A stretch of DNA of 59,214 nt, taken from the NCBI GenBank assembly GCA_030600585.1, contig JAUVLU010000013.1, positions 1 through 59,214 on the forward strand. Direction: 5' to 3'. How positions within the stretch are numbered: position 1 is the stretch's first letter; every line of letters begins with the position of its first letter. Below the pieces are notes generated by a model that saw only the letters and a list, made by a program, of their open reading frames with translations, was not told the origin of the DNA and did not search any database. A program made the position numbers and the translations under genes. Of the stretch, positions 16,317 to 25,277 are shown piece by piece. The DNA is from Candidatus Cloacimonadota bacterium. GTDB lineage: Bacteria; Cloacimonadota; Cloacimonadia; Cloacimonadales; TCS61.

Positions 16317-17438
16317 ATGAACATTTTAATCAAAGAAGTAAAAAGTAAAAGGGATTTGAAAAAATTCATTTCATTTCCATACAAACTTTATAAAGGGAAT
16401 AAATACTGGATTCCACAGTTAAAAAAAGACGAGATGAATCTTTTTCAAAAGGAGAAGAATCCTGCTTATGAGTTCTGCGATATAGAATTATGGCTTGCTT
16501 ACAAAAATGAAAAGATCGTGGGAAGAATTGCCGGTATCATCAATTATCAATTCATAGAAAAGTGGCAGGATAAATATTGTCGTTTTGGCTGGATAGATTT
16601 CATCGATGATGAAAATGTTTCAAAAGCTCTTCTTAATACAGTTGAAAATTGGGCAAAAGGAAACGGTATGGAAGCAATTCACGGACCTCTCGGTTTCACA
16701 GACCTCGATCCTGAAGGAATGCTGATAGAAGGCTTCGAAGAACTGGGAACAATTGCTACGATTTATAATTATTCGTATTATAAGGAACATATCAAAAAAC
16801 TAGGTTATAATAAAGATGCCGATTGGGTTGAATATGAAATCAAAGTTCCGGATAAAGTTCCTGAAAAAATTGAAAGAATAGCAAAAATTGTTCAGAAAAG
16901 GAATAAATTGAGAATAGTCCGTGCATCTAAGATAAAAGAGATGAAACCATATTTATTGGATATGTTTTATGTATTGAACACCGCTTACGAAAACCTTTAT
17001 GGTTTTGTTCCCTTAAACGAAAAACAGATTCAAACTTATATCAAACAATATATAAGTTTTGCCAATCCGAAATTGATCAGTATTATCCTGGATGAAAACG
17101 ACAAAGTAGCTGCTTTCGGTTTAACATTCCCATCATTATCAAAATCTTTCCAAAAAGCAAATGGTAAGTTATTCCCGTTTGGTTTTATCCACATTCTTAA
17201 AGCACTGAAAAAAAACAATCTTATCGATCTTTATATCGTGGCTGTACGTCCCGATCTGCAGGGAAAAGGTGTTAATGCACTTCTCTTTAGTGAACTTATC
17301 AAAATCTATATTGATAATAATTTCGAAAAGGCAGAAAGTAACCCTGAACTTGAGACCAACAGCAAAGTTCAAGCACAATGGAAGTTTTTCGATAGAAGAC
17401 AGCATAAAAGAAGAAGATGTTTTATTAAGCATCTATGA
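16317..17438 (+). CDS. GNAT-like N-acyltransferase
   Basis: A 373-residue cytoplasmic protein that I assign to the GNAT superfamily. The first half has KYWIPQLKKDEMNLF, ELWLAYKNEKIVGRIAGIIN (a GNAT strand pair) and EAIHGPLGFTDLDPEGMLIE. The second half has LYIVAVRPDLQGKGVNALLF, where VRPDLQGKG matches the acyl-CoA-binding loop Q/R-x-x-G-x-G/A. The end QWKFFDRRQHKRRRCFIKHL is very basic. This two-part architecture is seen in YghO-like proteins, whose substrates are not known to me. It is the first gene after the TetR regulator, 41 bases before the radical SAM gene. An acyl transfer step in lipid or head-group synthesis is inferred from context. Confidence 0.65.
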   Translation: MNILIKEVKSKRDLKKFISFPYKLYKGNKYWIPQLKKDEMNLFQKEKNPAYEFCDIELWLAYKNEKIVGRIAGIINYQFIEKWQDKYCRFGWIDFIDDENVSKALLNTVENWAKGNGMEAIHGPLGFTDLDPEGMLIEGFEELGTIATIYNYSYYKEHIKKLGYNKDADWVEYEIKVPDKVPEKIERIAKIVQKRNKLRIVRASKIKEMKPYLLDMFYVLNTAYENLYGFVPLNEKQIQTYIKQYISFANPKLISIILDENDKVAAFGLTFPSLSKSFQKANGKLFPFGFIHILKALKKNNLIDLYIVAVRPDLQGKGVNALLFSELIKIYIDNNFEKAESNPELETNSKVQAQWKFFDRRQHKRRRCFIKHL

Positions 17439-17479
17439 TTTATAAAGTAAGAATAAAAAATTAAAAAAAGGAGTTAATT

Positions 17480-18943
17480 ATGAAAACAAGCACAATGAAA
17501 TTAAGCGAATTTATCGCAAAGCAAATTGCAAATTTAAGTTCAATCACAAAAGCATGGAAAATAGCTTTACCACCTCTCGAGAAAATTGCATACAAATATT
17601 TTGTGGATAAAGGAGATCCTGTAAAAGTTGGTCCTCGGCGTCAACGAGAGGACAAATTCTATATAGCATCAAATATTGTACGTGCTGCATTTAAAACGTA
17701 TGATAATGGCTCACCTGCTGTACGTGATCGAATTATAAATTTATTTCTCAAAGCGTTTGTTACGAAAAGTAATGAAAGAAAAGAAAAGATGAAAAAATTT
17801 GAAGAAGAATATGGTACAATGCCACCAACATTCATAACTCTTTCACCCGGAGGTAATTGTAATCTTCGTTGTAAAGATTGTTATGCTGCAAGTGTTCCCA
17901 AAGGACTTCCTTCTCTTTCTATGGAAGAAGTAGAACGAATTCTAAATGAAAAATATGAGAAATGGGGAAGCTGGTTCACGGTTATTTCCGGTGGTGAGCC
18001 ATTTCTCTGGAGAGATGGAGATGTGGACATCATCGATTTAGCAAGACTTCATCCTGAACAATATTTTCTCGTTTATACAAATGGTACTCTTATTGATGAA
18101 GTAAAAGCAAAAAGATTGGCAGAAGTTGGAAATATAACAACAGCTATTTCCGTGGAAGGTTTTGAAAAAGAAACAGACGAGCGAAGAGGAAAGGGAACAT
18201 ACAAAAGAATTCTTATTGCCTTTGAAAATCTGCGAAATGCAGGTGTTCCATTTGGTATCTCTGTTACTGCCACGCCAGAAAATGCAGAACTTCTCATCTC
18301 CAAAGAAATGGTAAAATTCTACTTCGATGAGCAGGGAGCAGTTTATGAATGGCTTTTCCAATATATGCCGATTGGAAGAGGTGTGGAAGTTGAAGGTCAG
18401 ATTTCACCTGAATTAAGGACAAAAATGTGGGCTCGAGAGCAAGAGATAGTTAGAAAAGATCGTTTATTTTTTGCTGATTTTTGGAATGGAGGAACTTTCT
18501 CCTCAGGTTGTATTGCCGGTGGTCGTGAAGGAGGTTATCTATATATTGATTGGAACGGTAACATTTACCCTTGTGTTTTTGTTCCGTTTTGGAAAGATAA
18601 TGTTCATGATCTCAAGAAAGAAGGAAAAACACTAACAGATGCTTTATACTCTGATTTGTTCAAAGGAGTTCGTGACTGGCAATTGTCATATAACTTTATG
18701 TGTAAACCAGATGTACGTGGAAACGAGATAAGACCCTGCTTTATACGAGATCATCACAAAGAAGCGCATGATTTGTTCATAAAGACAGAAGCAAAACCCG
18801 GATATCCTTCAGCAGCAATTTGTTTACATGATCAAGATTATTACAATAAAATGATACAATATGATGACAAACTTGCTGAACTCCTCGATCCGATCTGGGA
18901 AGAACAATATCTTGAATTCGATGAAAAAGATGATAAAAAGTGA
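17480..18943 (+). CDS. radical SAM/SPASM-domain protein
   Basis: A 487-residue radical SAM enzyme. A helical N-terminal extension (residues 1-110) precedes the core. The 4Fe-4S motif is CNLRCKDC (C127, C131, C134), followed by VISGGEPFLW, the conserved GGE motif. The C-terminal half has SPASM-type cysteines: GCIAGG, then NGNIYPCVFVPFW, FMCKPDV, RPCFIRD and AICLHDQD. Many SPASM proteins modify peptides, but others act on small molecules. No precursor peptide is visible next to it, and the neighbours are lipid genes (GNAT, GtrA, START, RND), so a lipid or head-group modification is plausible. The ribosome-binding site AAAGGAG is good. The substrate is unknown. Confidence 0.8.
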   Translation: MKTSTMKLSEFIAKQIANLSSITKAWKIALPPLEKIAYKYFVDKGDPVKVGPRRQREDKFYIASNIVRAAFKTYDNGSPAVRDRIINLFLKAFVTKSNERKEKMKKFEEEYGTMPPTFITLSPGGNCNLRCKDCYAASVPKGLPSLSMEEVERILNEKYEKWGSWFTVISGGEPFLWRDGDVDIIDLARLHPEQYFLVYTNGTLIDEVKAKRLAEVGNITTAISVEGFEKETDERRGKGTYKRILIAFENLRNAGVPFGISVTATPENAELLISKEMVKFYFDEQGAVYEWLFQYMPIGRGVEVEGQISPELRTKMWAREQEIVRKDRLFFADFWNGGTFSSGCIAGGREGGYLYIDWNGNIYPCVFVPFWKDNVHDLKKEGKTLTDALYSDLFKGVRDWQLSYNFMCKPDVRGNEIRPCFIRDHHKEAHDLFIKTEAKPGYPSAAICLHDQDYYNKMIQYDDKLAELLDPIWEEQYLEFDEKDDKK

Positions 18944-18994
18944 ATATTATAATGTTTACTAAAGAAAAACTAATGCCTGAATTAGTGAGTTAAT

Positions 18995-19405
18995 ATGTTG
19001 CGAAATTTCATTAAGTTTGCGATAAGAGGAGTTGCCGGAGTAGTTATCGATACATCAGTGTTATGGATACTGACAACATTTTTTTTCCATTCATATTTCA
19101 CAAAATATGTATTATCTCCGGCAATCTCTTATGAATTAGGAATTGCTGTAACTTATATTATCTGCTATTTCTGGATATGGAATCATAGAGTTCATAATGA
19201 AAAATCTGATTTTTTAAAGCTGTTTCTGCATTATAATTTTGCATTGTTAATTTTTCTTGTTATAAAGATAGGATTATTAACTTTAATCAATGATCTTTTT
19301 CATTTTCATATCGTTATTTGTAATGTATTAGCCTTATGCTTTTCTGGAATTTTTAGTTTTTTTGCAAGTGAAAAATTTATATTTATAAAGAAGGATGAAA
19401 AATAA
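18995..19405 (+). CDS. GtrA-like membrane protein
   Basis: A 136-residue protein with four hydrophobic segments, starting LRNFIKFAIRGVAGVVIDTS, the usual GtrA opening, and with the late block ALCFSGIFSFFASEKFIF. GtrA-family proteins are thought to flip polyprenyl-linked sugars across the inner membrane. The stop is 2 bases before the next start, so the two genes are co-translated. In this block it could supply a lipid-linked sugar or flip another lipid. Confidence 0.75.
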   Translation: MLRNFIKFAIRGVAGVVIDTSVLWILTTFFFHSYFTKYVLSPAISYELGIAVTYIICYFWIWNHRVHNEKSDFLKLFLHYNFALLIFLVIKIGLLTLINDLFHFHIVICNVLALCFSGIFSFFASEKFIFIKKDEK

Positions 19406-19407
19406 TA

Positions 19408-20025
19408 ATGAAAAAAATGTTGGCAATTATACTAACCGTAAGCTTTTTTATGTTGATTGAAAATAATACTTACGCTAATCTTTTAGAGCAAAAATTGGAT
19501 GAGTCAACTTTAAAGGAATTACTGAACAGAGGTGAATTAATTCATCTTGAAGAAGAAAATGGGAAACTAAAACACATTGATTATGCTATCCTTATAGATG
19601 CGCCGTTGGATAAAGTATGGCATGTAATAACTGATTTTGAAAACTATCCTGACTTTATACCGGGACAAAAGGCATGTAAAATTATTAATAAACAAGGTAA
19701 TGAGACGATAGTCGAATCTGCTGTAGAATTTAAATTTATGGGAGTTGGTTCTACAGTTAATTATACTACAAAATATATCTTAAATAAACCTGAATTAATA
19801 ATTTTCGATACAAAAAAAAATAGGGAGATAGGACGTTATAAATTTATTCCAATTGATGAAGGAAAACGTGTTGTGCTTTTTCGGACAAAGGAGGTTGATA
19901 GGGATAACTTTACAGGTGTTGTCAAAATTTTAATCAACAAGAAACCGGAGATAGAATTTTCTTTATATTTATCTCCTCTCAGGATTAATATGAAAGCAAT
20001 AAAAGAAAGAGCAGAACAATCATAA
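19408..20025 (+). CDS. exported START/SRPBCC-like lipid-binding protein
   Basis: A 205-residue protein with signal peptide MKKMLAIILTVSFFMLIENN followed by TYA. The mature part fits the SRPBCC fold: IDYAILIDAPLDKVWHVITD then FENYPDFIPG, a hallmark of START/polyketide-cyclase-like proteins, followed by strands and a C-terminal helix. The fold makes a hydrophobic cavity that binds lipids or other apolar ligands. Export to the periplasm next to an RND exporter and a LolA-like carrier suggests a periplasmic lipid shuttle. The function is inferred. Confidence 0.7.
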   Translation: MKKMLAIILTVSFFMLIENNTYANLLEQKLDESTLKELLNRGELIHLEEENGKLKHIDYAILIDAPLDKVWHVITDFENYPDFIPGQKACKIINKQGNETIVESAVEFKFMGVGSTVNYTTKYILNKPELIIFDTKKNREIGRYKFIPIDEGKRVVLFRTKEVDRDNFTGVVKILINKKPEIEFSLYLSPLRINMKAIKERAEQS

Positions 20026-20045
20026 ACAAAAAAAGGAGAATTAAA

Positions 20046-20474
20046 ATGAAAAGAAATTTATTCTTATTAGCAGTTTTGATAGTTATCACAATATCAGGTT
20101 GTGACGATGTAGTGAAAGCAATAACTACAACTATTTCAGGGAACGTAAGCAATGATGGAGAAGCTGTTTCAGGTGCCTATGTACTATTATTAGAAGCAGG
20201 GGATGAAGTAACCCAGGGTATTTCGCTTTCCAATGGAATGATAACAAATTCTGCCGGAGATTATACTATGGTTGCAGTAAGTGCAGGAGATTACTATGTA
20301 GCAGCAATTGATGATGCCAATAATAACATTATTTTTGACCTGGATACAGATAGAGTTGGCTATTATGGCGTGGCTGATACACTTACAGGCATTACGATTC
20401 CACAAACTCTCCATATCAGTAAAGGGGATGATTTAGAAGATATTGATATTACCGACCTGTATCAATTGCCGTAA
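20046..20474 (+). CDS. lipoprotein with carboxypeptidase-regulatory-like domain
   Basis: A 142-residue lipoprotein: MKRNLFLLAVLIVITISGCD has a lipobox (ISGC, Cys19). The rest, TTISGNVSNDGEAVSGAYVL ... SAGDYTMVAVSAGDYYVAAI, is a carboxypeptidase-regulatory-like or transthyretin-like Ig fold of about 90 residues. It has a DxDxD-like acidic loop (FDLDTDRVG) that could bind calcium. A good ribosome-binding site (AAAAAGGAG) precedes it. It is probably a structural or docking lipoprotein of the block. Confidence 0.65.
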   Translation: MKRNLFLLAVLIVITISGCDDVVKAITTTISGNVSNDGEAVSGAYVLLLEAGDEVTQGISLSNGMITNSAGDYTMVAVSAGDYYVAAIDDANNNIIFDLDTDRVGYYGVADTLTGITIPQTLHISKGDDLEDIDITDLYQLP

Positions 20475-20504
20475 TTGATGAAGGTATTAATCAAAAGAAT
20501 ATCT

Positions 20505-21014
20505 ATGAAAACATACAAAGTTGTTACTTACATTATACTTGGGGCAGTTCTTTTTCTTGTTGGTTGCACTGAAAAAAATTTTGTTTCCGTGCCGGATAGC
20601 TATAATGACCAGGGCAGGGAATTAATTTACGCTGAAGAACGAGTTGAAGGTGAACATTCTTGCGGTTCCTTTTTGAAATTTACTCCAAGCGTAGATTTTC
20701 AGGTTGCAATAGACAATGCTATTGAAAAAGGACAAGAAAAATTCGGAGATGAATATGTTGCTTTTGCTGATATTATCGCTTGGTACGAAGTAACAAATTA
20801 TGTGCTTTATAAAACATATTCAGCAAAAGTTACCGGATGGCCTGCTCGATTTGCTACTGACAGATTTGACTCTTCAAATTTTACAGGAGAAGAATTTCCA
20901 ATGATATTTAATGGTAAACCTGTTTATTATCATATTTCTACAGGTATAAAAAACAATTTTGATAATTTTGAATACAGTGTAAAAAATATAGAGGGAAATA
21001 TTATAGGAGAGTAA
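20505..21014 (+). CDS. lipoprotein of unknown function
   Basis: From the ATG at 20505 the product is 169 residues and begins MKTYKVVTYIILGAVLFLVG then C, a lipobox-type signal. In-frame TTG (20475) and ATG (20478) codons lie directly after the preceding stop and would add 9-10 basic residues; neither has a clear ribosome-binding site. I do not recognise the mature domain. It contains EGEHSCGSFLKF, an FEYSVKNIEG end and many aromatic residues. It is tightly packed between other exported proteins and the 43-codon gene that follows. Confidence 0.55.
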   Translation: MKTYKVVTYIILGAVLFLVGCTEKNFVSVPDSYNDQGRELIYAEERVEGEHSCGSFLKFTPSVDFQVAIDNAIEKGQEKFGDEYVAFADIIAWYEVTNYVLYKTYSAKVTGWPARFATDRFDSSNFTGEEFPMIFNGKPVYYHISTGIKNNFDNFEYSVKNIEGNIIGE

Positions 21015-21018
21015 AGGT

Positions 21019-21150
21019 ATGAAAAAAGCAACAGAACTACTCATAATATATCGAACTGGAGAAATTATTGGATTAATTACAATAATTGTAGGTGTTAATT
21101 ATTTATTAAAAAGGTTGAATAATAAATTATGTGATATTAATTTCATTTAA
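21019..21150 (+). CDS. small membrane protein (43 residues)
   Basis: A short open frame with an ATG 7 bases after TAGGAGAG and only 4 bases after the previous stop. It encodes MKKATELLIIYRTGEIIGLI, then TIIVGVNYLLKRLNNKLCDI and NFI. One transmembrane segment (about residues 15-30) is flanked by positive residues on both sides. Spacing and ribosome-binding site suggest that it is real and co-translated. It might be an accessory subunit of the exporter encoded next. No homologue is known to me. Confidence 0.5.
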   Translation: MKKATELLIIYRTGEIIGLITIIVGVNYLLKRLNNKLCDINFI

Positions 21151-21219
21151 TCTTTATGATTAACCGCAATAATTGTGAGACACACTAAATTAAATAAGAA
21201 ATAGCAGGAGAATAAAAGT

Positions 21220-24165
21220 ATGAGAAAATTCGCAGAATTGGTACTGAAATATCGTGTTCCGATAATAATTGGAACTATCATTATAACAGTATTTATGGCA
21301 TTTCAATTGAGAAAACTGGAAATCAGCAGTGACATTCTGGAATACTTACCGCAAGATGATCCGAATGTAGTTTTATTTAATGAGGTCGGAGATAAATTCG
21401 GCGGAAATTCAATAGCAATGATCGCTTTGGAAACTGATGATGTTTTCAATCCTGAAACATTGAATCGTGTAAACACTATAACACAAAGATTCAAAGAAAT
21501 GTCTGAAATATCTTATGTGACCAGCCTTACGGATGTTATAGATATTAAGAAAATGGAAGATGGTCTGGAAGTTGGAAAATTGTTCGATGAGCGATATATC
21601 CCATCTGAAAAAAATGAATTGGAAAATATCAAGAATTACACATTATCCAAAGAGATGTATCGTGGAAATATCGTTTCGGATGACGGAAATATCGCAGTAG
21701 TTATTGCCCGCTTAAATGAAGATGCAGACAGGCTTATTGTCGGGCGAGAAATGAAAGAATTTGTTCTATCTACAACAGGAAATGAAAAACTATATTTTGC
21801 CGGTATTCCTTTCCAGATGATTTATCTGACAGATGTTATTAATTCCGATATTGTCAAATTGCTTCCTGTAGTTTGTCTTTTGCTGATCATAACTTTGGCA
21901 ATAAGTTTCCGCAGTAAGCGCGGAGTGATATTGCCACTCGCAACTGTGTTCATCAGCACAACCTGGGGTTTGGGATTAATGTCTTTGTTTGGTGTCAAAC
22001 TCACGGTCGCTTCCGACGGAATACCTATCTTACTGATCGCTATCGGCAGTGCTTACGGAATTCACCTGGTAAATAAATATATGGAAGATATCCGTAAAGG
22101 TGATAATAAAATCGAGGCTATCAAAGAAACTATTAGCGAAGTAGGTGTACCAATTTTCCTGGCGGGCTTAACCACATCTATCGGATTTTTAGCATTTTTA
22201 ATTTCCAATCTGACGATTATCAAAGAGTTCGGAATTTTCACTGCAATTGGAGTTATGTTCGCTTATATTGTTGCCATCACTTTTTTGCCTGCTCTTCTGT
22301 CATTTATGCCTGCTCCCAAAATCAAAGTAAAAAAGGAATCTCTTGAGCCGACTTTAATGAATCGTTTTATGACCGGTTTAAGCAGGTTAATTCTAAAAAG
22401 AAAAATTGTAATTCTGATTATCGGTTTCATTATTTTTATTGTTGGAACCTTCTCGCTCTTTAAAATTAACAGAGAAGTAAATATGGTGGATTACTTTAAG
22501 AAGGATAGTGAGATTCGTCAGGCAGAAGATATGATGGAATCAAAACTCGGCGGTTCCATTCCTATCCAGATTTTAGTGAAAGGCGATTTGCAGGAACCTG
22601 CTGTACTAAAAGAGATGATCAAATTGGAAAAATACCTGAAAAGCCTACCGGATGTTCACGGTCCTCAATCTATTGCAGATCTGATCTGCGAAATGAACGA
22701 TGTGATGAATGACCGTTACTGCATTCCGCAAACCCGCGAAGGAGTGGCAAACCTCTGGTTCTTTTTAGATGGAAATGAAATTCTTCCACAATTGATCAAT
22801 TCGCAAAATAATGAAGGATTAATTCAAGCAAAACTGGGAACGGTAAATACAAAAAAAGTGAATCATATAACCGGAAAAATAGATGAATTTATTTCTGAAA
22901 ATATAAATTCTGATATTTTAATGATCAACTTAACGGAAGCAAATTCCAATATAAAAGAAATAGATATGGAAAGAGTGAAAAGCATTTCAAATATGATTTT
23001 TTATGATGCTGCTTATTATGGTTTTGAAATAAAAGACAAAAATGCTTTGGAAAAAATCCTGCATAAATATATAACTCAAGAGAATCAGAAAATTCCAACT
23101 TCCAATCTAACCATTAAATTAGTAAATTATATGAATAATGAGGACGGTGATCTACTGATAGAATCTTCATCTCTGCAGAATAAAGTGGTTAAATCTCTCT
23201 TGAAATATTTTGAGAAAAATCAAGATTATTTTGAAAAGGGAATTGTTTCAAACTTAAAGAAAGTTGTTCCTTATTCATATTATGAAGATGATCCTGAAAT
23301 GCTGGATTATGCAGCGATGTCGATTGTTTCTATTGTTGAGAGTGAAATAAAATGGAATAAAACGAATAATCTAATAAAAGAGATAACACCATTATTTTCA
23401 AAAGATATACAGCAAAATCCTGATTTTAAGAAAAACCTGATCGGTGATGTCTGGGAAATTAATGATACTCAAATTTTCATTTCCAAGGAGAAATTTAAGA
23501 ACTTGAATAATAATGATCAACTCTCAACGATTTCTCTCAATTTACAGCAAACAGGAATGCCGATAATCTATAAAGATATTGATAACAACATAGTTTCCAG
23601 CCAGACATACAGCCTTCTTTTTGCAATCGGGCTTGTGTTTATTTTGCTGGCAATTCAATTCAAATCGGTTATTGGCGGTTTGATATCTATTTTACCGATA
23701 ATATTGACTGTTCTTTTCAATTTTGCACTTATGTGGATTTTCAAAATCCCTTTAGACGCAGCCACCGTTATGATCGGAAGTGTTGCAGTGGGAATTGGAA
23801 TCGATTATACGATACATTTTAATAATCGTTTTCATTTTGAGATCAGCAATAAAAACAGCGTGGAAAATGCTCTTGAAACTACATTACAAACAACCGGAAG
23901 AGCTATCATAATCAATGCCTTCTCCGTAATGCTCGGTTTTTTAACACTATTATTGGGAAGCATAGTTCCGATGCAGAGATTCGGGTGGCTGATCGCCCTG
24001 ACAATGTTGATCAGTGCAACAGCTTCGATCACATTTTTGCCTTCGTTACTTTTAGTTACACACGCTTCCTTCCTTGGAGATTTGAAAAATATGACATTGA
24101 AACAAGCTATCAATATAAAAGCAAACATCAAACAGAAAGCGAATAATATTAAAGAACAGAAATAA
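21220..24165 (+). CDS. MMPL/RND-family lipid exporter
   Basis: A 981-residue inner-membrane transporter with the duplicated RND layout. One transmembrane helix (RVPIIIGTIIITVFMAFQL) leads into a periplasmic domain (about 35-200), then five helices (about 205-340), helix 7 (about 390-410), a second large periplasmic domain (about 415-790), and five more helices (about 795-945). SDILEYLPQDDPNVVLFNEV is typical of the hopanoid/MMPL branch, which moves lipids or lipid conjugates rather than small drugs. GIGIDYTIHFNNRF carries the helix aspartate expected for proton coupling. Patatin, LolA-like and DUF1302-like genes follow, a grouping that suggests export of a lipid to the outer membrane. The substrate is unknown. 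Confidence 0.85.
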   Translation: MRKFAELVLKYRVPIIIGTIIITVFMAFQLRKLEISSDILEYLPQDDPNVVLFNEVGDKFGGNSIAMIALETDDVFNPETLNRVNTITQRFKEMSEISYVTSLTDVIDIKKMEDGLEVGKLFDERYIPSEKNELENIKNYTLSKEMYRGNIVSDDGNIAVVIARLNEDADRLIVGREMKEFVLSTTGNEKLYFAGIPFQMIYLTDVINSDIVKLLPVVCLLLIITLAISFRSKRGVILPLATVFISTTWGLGLMSLFGVKLTVASDGIPILLIAIGSAYGIHLVNKYMEDIRKGDNKIEAIKETISEVGVPIFLAGLTTSIGFLAFLISNLTIIKEFGIFTAIGVMFAYIVAITFLPALLSFMPAPKIKVKKESLEPTLMNRFMTGLSRLILKRKIVILIIGFIIFIVGTFSLFKINREVNMVDYFKKDSEIRQAEDMMESKLGGSIPIQILVKGDLQEPAVLKEMIKLEKYLKSLPDVHGPQSIADLICEMNDVMNDRYCIPQTREGVANLWFFLDGNEILPQLINSQNNEGLIQAKLGTVNTKKVNHITGKIDEFISENINSDILMINLTEANSNIKEIDMERVKSISNMIFYDAAYYGFEIKDKNALEKILHKYITQENQKIPTSNLTIKLVNYMNNEDGDLLIESSSLQNKVVKSLLKYFEKNQDYFEKGIVSNLKKVVPYSYYEDDPEMLDYAAMSIVSIVESEIKWNKTNNLIKEITPLFSKDIQQNPDFKKNLIGDVWEINDTQIFISKEKFKNLNNNDQLSTISLNLQQTGMPIIYKDIDNNIVSSQTYSLLFAIGLVFILLAIQFKSVIGGLISILPIILTVLFNFALMWIFKIPLDAATVMIGSVAVGIGIDYTIHFNNRFHFEISNKNSVENALETTLQTTGRAIIINAFSVMLGFLTLLLGSIVPMQRFGWLIALTMLISATASITFLPSLLLVTHASFLGDLKNMTLKQAINIKANIKQKANNIKEQK

Positions 24166-24175
24166 TGAGGTGCTT

Positions 24176-25117
24176 ATGGACTGGAAAAATGAATTAATGA
24201 GGCATTTAAAAAAGAAAAAAGTGGGTTTGGTTCTTGGCAGCGGTGGCGCAAAAGGGTTATCTCATATCGGTGTAATAAAATTTTTGGAAGAAATGGATGT
24301 AAAAATAGATTTTATTACCGGTTCGAGTATTGGATCCTTGATCGGAGGTGCTTACGCCAGCGGATTAAGCATCAACGAAATTGAGGATATTGCTCTAAAA
24401 ACCGATCTCACATCCACAGCAAAGCTTTTTTCACCAGGATTTGGAAAATCAGGTTTGGTTACGGGAACAAAAGTTCAGGAATTTTTAACTTCAACATTAG
24501 GTAACAAAAATATAGAAGATCTTCAAATTCCTTTCACAGCAGTAGCAACCGATATAATCACAGGAGAAGAAATCCATTTTAATAAAGGTGATCTCGTAGA
24601 AGCAATTCGAGCCAGTATTTCAATTCCTATCGTTTTTCAACCGGTGATCTGGAATGATATTGTTCTTGTTGACGGCGGTCTGGTCAATCCTGTTCCAATT
24701 AATGTAGCACGTGAAATGGGAGCGGATTACATTATTGCAGTTAACATATTATCATCAAAAAATAAACCTGACTCAAAACTTGATACGAAGTTCGATAATA
24801 AAATAAATTTGGAGAGACCTCTCGAAATCATTCCAGTTCTGCAAAGAAAACTCGAAGACTTGATAATCGACCATAAATGGATAAGGAATTTCATTAAGCA
24901 CAAAGAGAAGGAAGATTTACCGGGAATGAAAAAAATATTTTATCAATCGGTTCAGATCGCTCAGGAAAAGTTGATCGAATTATCTATCGAATTATACAAA
25001 CCGGATCTTTTAATAGAACCTGAAGTAGGGAATTATAGTATGTTCGATTTTTATAAAGCAGAAGAAATAATTGTAAAAGGATATGACGCTGCAAAAGAAG
25101 CTTTAAAAGAAAAATGA
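24176..25117 (+). CDS. patatin-like phospholipase
   Basis: A 313-residue serine acyl hydrolase. The oxyanion loop LGSGGAKGLSHIGVIKFLEE, the nucleophile elbow FITGSSIGSLIGG (GxSxG) and the catalytic aspartate in VLVDGGLVNPVP are all present. Such enzymes cleave acyl chains from phospholipids, and bacterial RssA-like members are intracellular. I chose the ATG at 24176, with TGAGG 5 bases upstream; a GTG at 24170 is an alternative. It starts 10 bases after the exporter stop. It could free acyl groups for remodelling or release the exported lipid precursor. Confidence 0.85.
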   Translation: MDWKNELMRHLKKKKVGLVLGSGGAKGLSHIGVIKFLEEMDVKIDFITGSSIGSLIGGAYASGLSINEIEDIALKTDLTSTAKLFSPGFGKSGLVTGTKVQEFLTSTLGNKNIEDLQIPFTAVATDIITGEEIHFNKGDLVEAIRASISIPIVFQPVIWNDIVLVDGGLVNPVPINVAREMGADYIIAVNILSSKNKPDSKLDTKFDNKINLERPLEIIPVLQRKLEDLIIDHKWIRNFIKHKEKEDLPGMKKIFYQSVQIAQEKLIELSIELYKPDLLIEPEVGNYSMFDFYKAEEIIVKGYDAAKEALKEK

Positions 25118-25129
25118 GTTCTATTTAAA

Positions 25130-25164
25130 ACTTGTCACAAGCGGTTTATCGTCTTGTGATAAGT
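25130..25164. repeat. imperfect inverted repeat
   Basis: ACTTGTCACAAG (25130-25141) and CTTGTGATAAGT (25153-25164) pair at 11 of 12 positions. A second, more irregular palindromic stretch follows to about 25245, with CAAGACCTTCC and GGTCGGCTTGTG parts. It has no T-run and lies between patatin and the LolA-like gene. Confidence 0.55.
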
Positions 25165-25277
25165 TGACTTTGCTATCGACTTAACACAAGACCTTCCGGC
25201 TTCATACATTATGCCGAGACAGGTCGGCTTGTGCCAAGTCTTGGAAAAAGCAAAAGAATAAAAAAAGGAGACGAAAG

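Noticed and set aside
16317-17438. Possible truncation of the GNAT protein at its basic end
   Set aside because: The end QWKFFDRRQHKRRRCFIKHL looks like a natural family end and is followed by a normal gap and a new ribosome-binding site.
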